A stretch of DNA of 64,000 nucleotides, taken from the NCBI GenBank assembly GCA_009694745.1, contig SHUF01000007.1, positions 1 through 64,000 on the forward strand, read 5' to 3'. Made by a program: the position numbers and the translations under genes. Below the pieces are notes generated by a model. The model was not told the DNA's origin and ran no database searches. It saw nothing but the letters and a program-made list of their open reading frames with translations. The stretch's first letter is position 1. Every line of letters starts with the position of its first letter. Origin of the DNA: Acidobacteriota bacterium. GTDB lineage: Bacteria > Acidobacteriota > Vicinamibacteria > Vicinamibacterales > SCN-69-37. Of this stretch, positions 26,416 through 34,610 are shown in pieces.

Positions 26416-26880
26416 CTACATGACCGGTACCGAGCCGATCTGGCCAAACGCGGGCGCCTTGATTTCATTGGCGACGCGCATCTTCACGTAGAGGTACGAG
26501 TAGTTGCTGGTGTTGATCGGATGGTTCGAGCCGACTTTGCCGAGTTGCGCTGCGCCCGGCGTAAACGGGTCGAGGACGAAGAAGGAAGGGTCGGAAGTGC
26601 TGGGCGTGCCCTGGAAAATGTCGTTGCCCCAGGAGTCGGTCGTCATCTTCTTGCCGAGCATATTGGATGACGGCTGGTCGATCCCCCAGGTAAAAAATCC
26701 AATGTCCGTGCGTTGCTTCATGTCCCAGGCATCGCGCAGTTCGTGGGTCGCGTATTCCTTCCACGGGCGCACGATCGTGACGGAACTGGGCGCTGGAGAG
26801 GAGATAGCCTGAGCCGCAGCCATCGCCGGACAGAGCGTCAAGAGTACACAGGGGAGGCCACGGCGCAGGATCATCTTCAC
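26416..26880 (-). CDS. Large secreted protein, 5' part ending at an in-frame amber codon
   Basis: Starts GTG 26880 or ATG 26874, with signal peptide RRGLPCVLLTLCPAMAAAQ. The next residues (KEYATHELRDAWDMKQRTDI, FFTWGIDQPSSNMLGKK, YSYLYVKMRVAN) look like a beta-sandwich start. The frame stops at TAG 26416-26418 after PAFGQIGSVPVM, then continues in the same frame as IFWSRDTIYSSYSNPNGRV into the 1178-residue region. There are no other stops over the joined 1352 codons, so this is one gene with one interrupting amber codon rather than two genes. Confidence 0.72.
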   Translation of the reverse strand: MKMILRRGLPCVLLTLCPAMAAAQAISSPAPSSVTIVRPWKEYATHELRDAWDMKQRTDIGFFTWGIDQPSSNMLGKKMTTDSWGNDIFQGTPSTSDPSFFVLDPFTPGAAQLGKVGSNHPINTSNYSYLYVKMRVANEIKAPAFGQIGSVPVM

Positions 26881-26943
26881 GGGGTATCCTGCATATCCCG
26901 TAGCACCGATAGGGATCCCGAAGTCGTTAACGAAACAACCCGA

Positions 26944-28326
26944 TCAGGCTGGTTTGGTCACCCATCGTTTCGTGTCGGCTAAGGCCGCTTCCACGGGCCC
27001 AGGTCCGGTCGATTGCGGCGTCAGGCGGGCGGCCACGGCGGCCTCCGGCGTGATGGCCCGAAACACGCCTTCCTCAAAGAGAGGGTGGTACCGCTGCCAG
27101 TTTTGAAGGTCGAGCGACGAAAAATCGCGCCCTGCCTCGTACAGGTCCCGAACGACCTTCCCGGAGACCTCGTGGGCTGTCCGGAAGGGCAGGCCGCGAC
27201 CAACCAGGTAGTCGGCCACCTCGGTGGCCAGCAGCAGCCCTGAGGCCGCCTGGCGCATCACCGCCGGACGCGGGGTCAGCGTGCGGACCACCGCTGCCGA
27301 CGTCATCAGGCACCCTGCGAGGTCGTCTTCAGCCGAAAAGGCCAGGGCTTTGTCTTCCTGCAGGTCCTTGTTGTAGCCAAGGGGCAAGCCCTTCATCGTG
27401 GCGAGCCACCCTGCCAGGACGCCGATGGCGCGGCCGGCCTTCCCGCGGACCAGTTCCATGGGGTCTGGGTTTTTCTTCTGCGGCATCAGGCTGGACCCGG
27501 TGGCCACCTCGTCGGCCAGTTCGAAGAAGCCGAACTCTTCGCTGGTAAACAGGATGACGTCTTCAGCCAGTCGACTCAGGCGCGTCATGCACATCGCGCA
27601 GGCGTAGAGAAAGCTCGCCACAAAATCCCGATCGCCCGACGTGTCGATGCTGTTCAGCGTGACCCTGGAAAACCCGAGCGTCCGCGCCAGGAATTCAGTA
27701 TCGATGGCGTAGCTGGTTCCGGCAATGGCGCCCGACCCCAGCGGCATCAGGTCGGCTTCGCGGCGAGCGGTCTCAAGGCGGTCCCAATCGCGTCGTAGAG
27801 CGGCCGCATGCGAGAGCCAGACATGCGCCACAAGCACGGGCTGTGCGCGGCGCAGGTGCGTATACGACGGCATGGTGGCCTGGCCTGCTAACTCTGCCTG
27901 CGCGACCATCGCTTCCACCACCACCACCACGCCACGTTGCAGCATGGGGATCCGGCGCCGCAGGTAGAGCCGAAAATCTACTGAGACCTGCTCGTTGCGC
28001 GACCGGCCGGTATGCAGCCGCTTGCCAGCCTCACCGATGCGCGCCACAAGTTCACGCTCCACGAACGCATGAACATCCTCGTCATCAGCGCGATCGAGCA
28101 TTGCCGGGTCGGCGTGCACTGCCGCGCGCACAGCCTCTAGGCCCGCGACAATGGCGTCAGTGTCGGTCGGCGTCAGCACTCCGGCTTTCGAGAGCGCCTG
28201 TGCCCACGCACTGCTGCCTGTCAGGTCGTCGTCAATCAGCCGTTTGTCCACGCCCAGCGACTTGCCGAAATCGAAGACCTCGGCATTGGGCGCGCTGTCG
28301 AATCGCCCGCTCCATAAATTCGCCAT
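26944..28326 (-). CDS. argH: Argininosuccinate lyase
   Basis: A 460-residue fumarase-superfamily enzyme: LWSGRFDSAPNAEVFDFGKS at the N-terminus, HTGRSRNEQVSVDFRLYLRR, GSGAIAGTSYAIDTEFLA and the catalytic-loop signature TGSSLMPQKKNPDPMELVRG. It splits argininosuccinate to arginine and fumarate, the last step of arginine synthesis. ATG 28326 is used because upstream in-frame residues are foreign; it overlaps argG's TGA (ATGA). Second gene after argR-argG in the leftward arm of the arginine cluster. Confidence 0.96.
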   Translation of the reverse strand: MANLWSGRFDSAPNAEVFDFGKSLGVDKRLIDDDLTGSSAWAQALSKAGVLTPTDTDAIVAGLEAVRAAVHADPAMLDRADDEDVHAFVERELVARIGEAGKRLHTGRSRNEQVSVDFRLYLRRRIPMLQRGVVVVVEAMVAQAELAGQATMPSYTHLRRAQPVLVAHVWLSHAAALRRDWDRLETARREADLMPLGSGAIAGTSYAIDTEFLARTLGFSRVTLNSIDTSGDRDFVASFLYACAMCMTRLSRLAEDVILFTSEEFGFFELADEVATGSSLMPQKKNPDPMELVRGKAGRAIGVLAGWLATMKGLPLGYNKDLQEDKALAFSAEDDLAGCLMTSAAVVRTLTPRPAVMRQAASGLLLATEVADYLVGRGLPFRTAHEVSGKVVRDLYEAGRDFSSLDLQNWQRYHPLFEEGVFRAITPEAAVAARLTPQSTGPGPVEAALADTKRWVTKPA

Positions 28327-29267
28327 CAGATGGTCACCTCTTCGATGTGGCACTCGCCCAGATGACACTTCAATCGCACTGTGCCGCGCACCGCCGGCCA
28401 CAGGGCAGGCACCACCGCCGACAGCGCTTTCATCGCGTGATGCAGCACGACGGGCGCGGGTGCTTCTTCGACGATTCGCGGGCGCACGCCGGCGATGGCT
28501 GGAAAGTCGAGACGTCCGAGGCCATGAGAGCCGGCGATGGTTTCAAGGCTGGGCAACAGCTCGACCAGCGGCATCGCCACGCCATTGAGTGACACCGGAA
28601 CACCGTCCGCAAACTCAAGGTCCAGCATTGCGGGAGTCGCGGACCAGTCGGCGACCGGGCGCGTGAGGATGTAGTCGGCGGGCGGCACTTCGGCCCACGG
28701 GTCGCTCAGCAGGTGGCCGGTGAGCGCCCGGCCCCACAGGTTACGCACGGCGCTCAAGTGATCAACGGCGGATGGCAACGGCACGCCCCGGGCTTTCGCG
28801 AAGGGCAACACCTGCGCGGGAGCCAGGGCCCAGTCACGGCAGGGCGCCATCACGCGCAGTTCCCCGCCGCCCGCCGCCACCAGTGCATCGAGACCGGTTG
28901 CGTCGGACTGGGGCACGTGGCTGCCATGGGCCACCATCGCCGTGCCCTCAATCGCCGCGACCTGCGCCAGGTATTTGGCGACCAACGGCCGCGCATTCGC
29001 AGCGACGCGAGGGTCGCCCACACCAAGGGCCAGCGCCGGCGCCACAGCGGTGCGCGCAAACTCCTCGCGCACATCAAGGACGTGCGCACGCACGGCGCCG
29101 AGCGCGAGCGCGCGGTCGCGCACATCCGTCAGATCGGTGCCCTGCCCAAGGTCGAGCGTCACCGTGACCACGTCGGTCTGATATTGCTCCTCGAGCCATG
29201 CCACCGCCACCGACGACTCGAAGTCGCCGGCGTAGGCCAGCAGAATGACATGTCCTGTCGGGGTCAC
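28326..29267 (-). CDS. argG: Divergent, short argininosuccinate synthase
   Basis: About 313 residues from GTG 29267, which overlaps the argR TGA; the family is normally near 400. The fold is recognisable: VILLAYAGDFESSVAVAWL, RAHVLDVREEFARTAVAPAL, RVMAPCRDWALAPAQVLPFA, RNLWGRALTGHLLSDPW and GVPVSLNGVAMPLVELL. However the ATP-binding SGGLDTS is AGDFESS, the TGKGNDQVRFE aspartate-binding motif is replaced by SHVPQSDATGLDA, and the last ~80 residues are missing. Position between argR and argH argues for a role in arginine synthesis, but normal catalysis is doubtful. See finding. Confidence 0.8.
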   Translation of the reverse strand: MTPTGHVILLAYAGDFESSVAVAWLEEQYQTDVVTVTLDLGQGTDLTDVRDRALALGAVRAHVLDVREEFARTAVAPALALGVGDPRVAANARPLVAKYLAQVAAIEGTAMVAHGSHVPQSDATGLDALVAAGGGELRVMAPCRDWALAPAQVLPFAKARGVPLPSAVDHLSAVRNLWGRALTGHLLSDPWAEVPPADYILTRPVADWSATPAMLDLEFADGVPVSLNGVAMPLVELLPSLETIAGSHGLGRLDFPAIAGVRPRIVEEAPAPVVLHHAMKALSAVVPALWPAVRGTVRLKCHLGECHIEEVTI

Positions 29268-29713
29268 CCTTTCACTACTCCATTCCACCGTGTTTCAAGC
29301 GCACGCGCAGCGTCTTCGCCGCGACCAATGATGAGAATCGTGTCGTCGCCGGCAATCGTGCCAGCCACTTCCGCCGGTTGCGCCCTGTCGATCAGGATTG
29401 CCACCGGCTGAGCCTGCCCGGGGTCGGTGCGCAAAACCACCAGGTTGCCGACACGCTCGAGATTACGGACGAGCGTCGCCACGGCACGTCGAAGCTGCTC
29501 ATCGGTCGCGGGGGAACTGCGTTCGATGCCTGGCCGCACGTAGGCCCCGTCGCCCGCCCGCTTCACAAGACCCAGATCTTTCAAGTCGCGCGAGATCGTG
29601 GCCTGAGTCGCCTCAATACCCTTGGTCGCCAGATGACGACGCAGTTCCTCCTGAGACGCCACGGCCTCCTGGTCTACGATCTCAAGAATCTGCGATTGGC
29701 GCCAAGACTTCAT
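29264..29713 (-). CDS. argR: Arginine repressor
   Basis: A 149-residue ArgR. N-terminal winged helix: RQSQILEIVDQEAVASQEEL, ATISRDLKDLGLVKRAGDG. C-terminal hexamerisation/arginine-binding domain: VVLRTDPGQAQPVAILIDRA, EVAGTIAGDDTILIIGRGED, with the GT-x-AGDDT arginine-binding loop. Binds DNA operators with arginine as co-repressor. It is the first gene of the leftward arm, facing argC across about 110 bases that hold both promoters, so it probably regulates both arms and itself. Confidence 0.93.
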   Translation of the reverse strand: MKSWRQSQILEIVDQEAVASQEELRRHLATKGIEATQATISRDLKDLGLVKRAGDGAYVRPGIERSSPATDEQLRRAVATLVRNLERVGNLVVLRTDPGQAQPVAILIDRAQPAEVAGTIAGDDTILIIGRGEDAARALETRWNGVVKG

Positions 29714-29733
29714 AAGTATTCAGTCCGTGAGTG

Positions 29734-29812
29734 AGTATACAGCCAAGTTATGCGCTTGAGACCCTTAATTACGGATTTATTTGTTGATTTACAGAATTCA
29801 CATTCGTATACT
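29734..29812. promoter_or_regulatory. Divergent promoter region, argR / argC
   Basis: For argC: TTGATT at 29784-29789, a 17-nt spacer and TATACT at 29807-29812, 11 bases before ATG 29824. For argR: TATACT on the minus strand at 29734-29739. GTATAC palindromes at 29735-29740 and 29806-29811 flank an AT-rich segment unusual for this genome; GAATTC at 29794-29799 is in the argC spacer. These are candidate ArgR-contacted sites, by position only. Confidence 0.6.
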
Positions 29813-29823
29813 TACGCTCTATT

Positions 29824-30831
29824 ATGAATACCTATCCAGTGCCGGTTCGTGTGGCAATTGCCGGGGCCACCGGTTATGCGGGCCAGGAATTGCTGAATCT
29901 GCTGGTCTGGCACCCGAAGGTGCACATCGTGGCCGCCATGTCGTCGAGCGCCGAGTCGGCCGCGCGGCCGTTGCCCCGCCTCGCGCGGACCTGGGATGGC
30001 AAGATCGAGCCCTTCGACCGCGGCCGGCTCGAAAAAGAAGCGACGTTTGTGTTCCTGGCGATGCCCGAGGCCGCCGCGGCCGAACTGGCGCCGAAACTGC
30101 TGGATGCCGGCGTCAAGGTCATCGACTTGTCGGGCGCCTTCAGGATTCGCGACGAAGCGATGCGCGCCAAGTGGTATCCGGCCACGAACCTGATGCCCGG
30201 GTCGGTCGCCTATGGACTGGTTGAGCACAATCGCGAGGCGATCACGAACGCCTCAATGGTGGCGTGCCCCGGCTGTTATCCGACCGCCGCGCTGCTGGCG
30301 CTGGTCCCCCTGGTCAAGGCCGGTCTGGTGGATACATCCTGCGGACTGATCATCGACGCAAAGTCTGGCATCTCGGGCGCGGGTCGGACGGCGAGCGACC
30401 GGACCCACTTTTCCGAGAACCACGGGTCGATGGCCGCCTACGGTGTCATGGGCCATCGTCACGTCGCTGAGATGGAACAGGAACTGGGCAGCGAAGTGAC
30501 GTTCGTGCCGCACTTGGTGCCGCTCGACCGCGGCATTCTCGAGACCATTTACGTCAAGACACGCCCGGGCACCACCAACGAGGCCATTGGCGACGCCCTC
30601 GCGCGCGCATACAAGGACGAGCCGTTTGTGCGCCTCACCGAAGAAGCGCTGCCTGAAATCAAACACGTGGCCGGCACCAACTTCTGCGACATCGGCTGGG
30701 TGTTTGATGCGGCCAGTCGGCGATTGATCATGGTGGCGTGCCTCGACAATCTGGTAAAGGGCGCGGCCGGGCAGGCCGTTCAGAACTTCAATGTCATGTG
30801 CGGGTTTGACGAGCGGATGGGACTGCGATGA
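29824..30831 (+). CDS. argC: N-acetyl-gamma-glutamyl-phosphate reductase
   Basis: A 335-residue enzyme: Rossmann motif VAIAGATGYAGQELLNLL at the N-terminus, FLAMPEAAA, active-site cysteine in ASMVACPGCYPTAALLAL, SGISGAGRTASDRTHFSEN, and VPHLVPLDRGILETIYV. Reduces acetylglutamyl phosphate to the semialdehyde using NADPH. First gene of argC-B-D-A-J-F, all joined by 4-base stop/start overlaps. ATG 29824. Confidence 0.96.
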   Translation: MNTYPVPVRVAIAGATGYAGQELLNLLVWHPKVHIVAAMSSSAESAARPLPRLARTWDGKIEPFDRGRLEKEATFVFLAMPEAAAAELAPKLLDAGVKVIDLSGAFRIRDEAMRAKWYPATNLMPGSVAYGLVEHNREAITNASMVACPGCYPTAALLALVPLVKAGLVDTSCGLIIDAKSGISGAGRTASDRTHFSENHGSMAAYGVMGHRHVAEMEQELGSEVTFVPHLVPLDRGILETIYVKTRPGTTNEAIGDALARAYKDEPFVRLTEEALPEIKHVAGTNFCDIGWVFDAASRRLIMVACLDNLVKGAAGQAVQNFNVMCGFDERMGLR

Positions 30832-31667
30832 CCGGGCCGCTTGTTCTTAAGCTCGGCGGTGAACTGATCGAGACAGCCCAGGCGCGCGCGGCGTTCGCCC
30901 AGATGGCTCTGGCCGTGCAGGCGTCGCGCCCGCTGGTGGTCGTGCACGGCGGCGGACGCGCCATCGACGCGGAACTGGCGCGCCGCAACATCGCCCCGAA
31001 CAAAGTGGATGGCATCCGGCTGACCGACGCGCCCACGCTTGAAGCAGTCGTGGCCGTGCTCGCCGGCACCGCCAACACCGAGTTGGTGGCGGCCCTGGTG
31101 ATGGCCGGCGTGCGGGCCGTTGGCCTGACCGGGGTGGACGCGGGAATGGCCGAGGCCGCTCGCGCTCTTCCGATGACCTCAACGCGCGGTGCGATTGTAG
31201 ACCTCGGCTTGGTCGGTGATCCCGACGATGCCGATCCGTCGTTGCTTGAGCTGTTGATGACTCAGGGATACGTGCCGGTGGTGGCCAGCCTGGGGATCGA
31301 ATCCGGCCCGTCTGGCGCCGGCATCCTCAACGTCAACGCAGACGTCATGGCGTGCCGGCTGGCCGCGGCGTTGGGCGCGGAACTCATCATCGCCGGTACC
31401 ACGGCAGGGGTTCTGGACACGCACGGTGCCCTGATTCCCGCAGTGACGGTCGCCGGCATCGCCGCGTTGATTGGTGACGGCACCGCCACAGCGGGCATGG
31501 TGGCCAAACTCAGCGCCTGCCGCGCGGCGCTCGAAGACGGCGTAGCGGTCGTGAGGCTGGTGGACGGACGGGCGTTTGGTCCTGGCGTGAATCCGGCCGC
31601 GGTGCCGGGTACGACCCTGACACAACACGCGGCGAGAGAGGCCGCGGAGGCAGTGGGACAACGATGA
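30828..31667 (+). CDS. argB: Acetylglutamate kinase
   Basis: A 279-residue amino-acid kinase: LVLKLGGELIE (catalytic lysine and Gly loop), LVVVHGGGRAID, KVDGIRLTDAP, TGVDAGM and GILNVNADVMACRLAAAL, LIIAGTTAGVLD near the nucleotide site. Phosphorylates N-acetylglutamate. No long N-terminal helix as in arginine-inhibited hexameric forms; regulation by arginine therefore uncertain. Overlaps argC and argD by 4 bases each. Confidence 0.95.
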   Translation: MTGPLVLKLGGELIETAQARAAFAQMALAVQASRPLVVVHGGGRAIDAELARRNIAPNKVDGIRLTDAPTLEAVVAVLAGTANTELVAALVMAGVRAVGLTGVDAGMAEAARALPMTSTRGAIVDLGLVGDPDDADPSLLELLMTQGYVPVVASLGIESGPSGAGILNVNADVMACRLAAALGAELIIAGTTAGVLDTHGALIPAVTVAGIAALIGDGTATAGMVAKLSACRAALEDGVAVVRLVDGRAFGPGVNPAAVPGTTLTQHAAREAAEAVGQR

Positions 31668-32857
31668 ACACCCAGGAACTTGAAGCCCTGCACATCCTGC
31701 AGGTGTACCGCCGCACGCCGGTCGTGTTCGAACGCGGTGAAGGGGCGCACCTCTTCACAGGCGAGGGCTGCAAATACCTCGACTTCATCTCGGGCGTGGG
31801 TGTGGCGGCGCTCGGCCACGGCCACAAGGGCCTGGCCGATGCCATCGGCGCCCAGGCGCGCACGCTCCTGCACACGTCGAACCTCTTCTACCATCCACTG
31901 CAGGCCGAAGTTGCCACACTGCTGGCCGATCGAACTGGCCTCGATCGCGCGTTTTTCTGCAACAGTGGCGCGGAGGCCGTGGAAACGTGCCTGAAGTTCG
32001 CGCGCCGCTATTGGTACACGCAGGGCGCCACCACGCGCACAAAGTACGTCGCGTTCACCCATTCCTTCCACGGCCGCACCATGGGTGCGTTGTCGGTGAC
32101 GTGGGACGACCACTACCGCGCGCCGTTTGCGCCACTCATCCCGAATGTTGTGTTCGCCGATCCCACCGACGTCGCGGGCTTCGACGCGCTGGTCGATGAC
32201 ACCACGGCCGCCATCATCGTCGAACCAATTCAGGGCGAAGGCGGCGTACGTCCGATTCCTGCGGCGATGGCGGCGGCCATAGAAGCCGCATGCGCACGCA
32301 CGGGCGCGCTGCTGATCGCCGACGAAGTACAGAGCGGATCGGGACGGACTGGACCATTCCTCCACAGCCAGGCGCTGGGTCTCACCCCCGATCTGATCGC
32401 ACTGGGCAAAGCGCTGGGCGCTGGGGTACCGGTGGGCGTTGCGATGTTCTCGAACGCCGTGGCAGCCGCCGCGTCACCCGGCGATCACGGCAGCACGTAT
32501 GGCGGCAACCTCCTAGCCTGCCGCGCGGCGCTGGTCTTTCTTGAGGCGCTGTCTTCGCCGGCCCTGACCGCGTCAATGGCCGCAGCGTCGAATCGGTTGT
32601 TCTCGGGCTTGCGTGCGATGCAGCGCCGGCTCCCGGCCATCACGGATGTCCGCGGCGCGGGACTGATGGTGGGCGTGGATCTGGCGTACGACGCGGCGCC
32701 CGTGGTGGCCGCCGCGTTCGAGCGCGGCCTGCTGATCAACCGGACCAGCACCACCGTCGTAAGGCTGTTGCCGCCGTACATCATCACAACGGCGGATGTG
32801 GATGCGGCCCTGCCGCTGCTTGAAGACGCCATCGTGGCGGGAGGACCTGCACAGTGA
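31664..32857 (+). CDS. argD: Acetylornithine aminotransferase
   Basis: A 397-residue class III aminotransferase: VFERGEGAHLFTGEGCKYLD, NSGAEAVETCLKFARRYW, HSFHGRTMGALSVTW, EPIQGEGGVRP, ADEVQSGSGRTG and the PLP-lysine segment PDLIALGKALGAGVP, followed by HGSTYGGNLLACRAAL. Transaminates acetylglutamate semialdehyde. Same operon; starts in the argB stop. Confidence 0.96.
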   Translation: MNTQELEALHILQVYRRTPVVFERGEGAHLFTGEGCKYLDFISGVGVAALGHGHKGLADAIGAQARTLLHTSNLFYHPLQAEVATLLADRTGLDRAFFCNSGAEAVETCLKFARRYWYTQGATTRTKYVAFTHSFHGRTMGALSVTWDDHYRAPFAPLIPNVVFADPTDVAGFDALVDDTTAAIIVEPIQGEGGVRPIPAAMAAAIEAACARTGALLIADEVQSGSGRTGPFLHSQALGLTPDLIALGKALGAGVPVGVAMFSNAVAAAASPGDHGSTYGGNLLACRAALVFLEALSSPALTASMAAASNRLFSGLRAMQRRLPAITDVRGAGLMVGVDLAYDAAPVVAAAFERGLLINRTSTTVVRLLPPYIITTADVDAALPLLEDAIVAGGPAQ

Positions 32858-33384
32858 CCGATTTGATCATCCGGCCCGCGACTGCCGCGGACGCCGAGGC
32901 GATTCACACGCTTGTGACCGATCATCTGGACGAGGGCCATCTGTTGCCTCGCGAGCTGGGGGAACTGCGCGTCCACGCTGATCGATTCATCGTGTGTGAT
33001 GTGGCCGGGCGGATTGCGGCCTGTGCCGAACTGGCGCCCCTCTCCCCCAAGGTCGCCGAAGTCCGGTCGCTTGTGGTCTCGCGCGACTTCCGTGGCGCGG
33101 GCCTGGCGCATCGCCTGGTGGGCGAACTGCGCACGCGCGCAAGGACCATCGGATTCGATAGGCTCACGGCATTCGCGCATGACGCGCGGTTCTTTGTGCG
33201 GCAGGGGTTCTCGATCGTGCCGCACGTGTGGGTGCCTGAGAAGATCATGACCGACTGCGTGGGGTGCCCGCTCTTCCGCAAGTGCGCTCAGTACGCCGTG
33301 GTGCTGCCGCTCCAGACGCAGCAGTCGTATCGTCGCAGCAGTCCGCCGGTGACCGCGAAGCGCTCGCGGGCGCGGGTGGCCTGA
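32854..33384 (+). CDS. argA: GNAT acetyltransferase, ArgA-type N-acetylglutamate synthase
   Basis: A 176-residue single-domain GNAT protein: IRPATAADAEAIHTLV at the start, VRSLVVSRDFRGAGLAHRLV (acetyl-CoA loop) and the C-terminal EKIMTDCVGCPLFRKCAQYA cysteine-rich segment, which is characteristic of the short N-acetylglutamate synthases found in arginine operons. GTG start overlaps argD's TGA. With argJ also present the cell could both make and recycle acetyl groups. The final 20 residues are basic and serine-rich and may be extra. Confidence 0.85.
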   Translation: MTDLIIRPATAADAEAIHTLVTDHLDEGHLLPRELGELRVHADRFIVCDVAGRIAACAELAPLSPKVAEVRSLVVSRDFRGAGLAHRLVGELRTRARTIGFDRLTAFAHDARFFVRQGFSIVPHVWVPEKIMTDCVGCPLFRKCAQYAVVLPLQTQQSYRRSSPPVTAKRSRARVA

Positions 33385-33386
33385 TC

Positions 33387-34610
33387 ATGACAGCGCGTCT
33401 CATCGAAGGCGGCGTGACCACGCCCGCTGGATTCACTGCCGCCGGCGTGTACTGCGGAATCAAGAAACCAAACCCTGTCACCCATCCGCTCGACTTGTGT
33501 CTGATCGCGTCCACGCGGGGGCCCGTGCCGGCGGCGGCAGTCTTCACCACGAACCAGGCCGTCGCCGCGCCCGTCGTGGTCTCGCGTAACCACCTCGACC
33601 ACTCCGGCGGTCTGTGTGCCGGCGTGGTCGTCAACAGCGGCTGCGCCAACGCCTGCACCGGGGACGCCGGCATGGACGTGGCCAGGCAGATGTCGGCAGC
33701 GGCAGCGACGGCGCTGGGCTGTGACACCGTCCATGTCTTTGTCTCCTCCACTGGCGTGATCGGCGTCCCGTTGAATCTCGCGAAGATCAGGGCGGGTATC
33801 GCTGCGGCAACGGTCGCGCTTTCCACCGACGGCGGCGCCGACGCCACACGCGCCATCATGACGACCGACCCGTTTCCGAAGTCGTGTGCGGCTGTCATCG
33901 ACACGCCGAAGGGTCGCGTGACCGTCGGCGGCATGACCAAGGGCTCGGGCATGATCGAACCGAGGATGGCCACCATGCTCGGCTTCCTGACGACCGATGC
34001 CAAGGTCGCTCCCGCCGTCCTGCAGGCCGCTCTCCGCCAGGTGTGCGACGAAACATTTAACGCCATCACGGTGGACGGCGAATGTTCGACCAACGACTGC
34101 GTGCTGTTGATGGCGTCCGGCCTATCGGGCGTGGAAATCACCGACCCGTCGGACCCGGCGTTGGTCGAGCCCCTGCGCGTGGTGGCGGGCCACCTGGCGC
34201 GAGAGATTGTGCGGGGCGGCGAGGGCGCAACCAAACTCGTCACGGTGCGGGTCACCGGGGCCGTATCGCTAGCCGACGCGAGGCTCGCCGCGCGGACGAT
34301 CTGCAACTCGCCGCTCGTCAAAACCGCCATCCACGGCGGCGACCCGAACTGGGGCCGCCTGATCGCGGCGGCCGGACGGTCTGGTGCGCAGTTCGTGCTC
34401 GACTCGGCCTCGGTGCGCATCGGCGATGTCGATCTCTTTGTGCAGGGCGTCCCATTTGATGAACGTGCCGAGGCGGCTGCCACGGTGCTGAAACAGGAAC
34501 GCATGGTCATCACGGTGGACCTGGGCACTGGGGGCACCGACGAGGCCACGATGTGGACCTGCGACTTCAGCGAGGAATACGTCACGATCAACGCGGAGTA
34601 CCGGACGTGA
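33387..34610 (+). CDS. argJ: Bifunctional ornithine acetyltransferase / glutamate N-acetyltransferase
   Basis: A 407-residue ArgJ. N-terminal GGVTTPAGFTAAGVYCGIKK and later NSGCANACTGDAG, VSSTGVIG, and the autocleavage region GGMTKGSGMIEPRMATMLGF, where cleavage before the Thr of MATML generates the nucleophile. C-terminal NSPLVKTAIHGGDPNWGRL, VDLGTGG and ending TINAEYRT match the family. Transfers acetyl from ornithine to glutamate. ATG 33387 follows the GNAT gene's TGA (33382-33384) by two bases. Confidence 0.95.
   Translation: MTARLIEGGVTTPAGFTAAGVYCGIKKPNPVTHPLDLCLIASTRGPVPAAAVFTTNQAVAAPVVVSRNHLDHSGGLCAGVVVNSGCANACTGDAGMDVARQMSAAAATALGCDTVHVFVSSTGVIGVPLNLAKIRAGIAAATVALSTDGGADATRAIMTTDPFPKSCAAVIDTPKGRVTVGGMTKGSGMIEPRMATMLGFLTTDAKVAPAVLQAALRQVCDETFNAITVDGECSTNDCVLLMASGLSGVEITDPSDPALVEPLRVVAGHLAREIVRGGEGATKLVTVRVTGAVSLADARLAARTICNSPLVKTAIHGGDPNWGRLIAAAGRSGAQFVLDSASVRIGDVDLFVQGVPFDERAEAAATVLKQERMVITVDLGTGGTDEATMWTCDFSEEYVTINAEYRT

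Noticed and set aside
9629-26880. Genome-wide reassignment of TAG to an amino acid
   Set aside because: Many intact genes here end with TAG at the expected C-terminus (DSD1 type, argF, M20, thiO, ggt, the large protein itself), so TAG works as a normal stop; local decay or limited readthrough is more likely.
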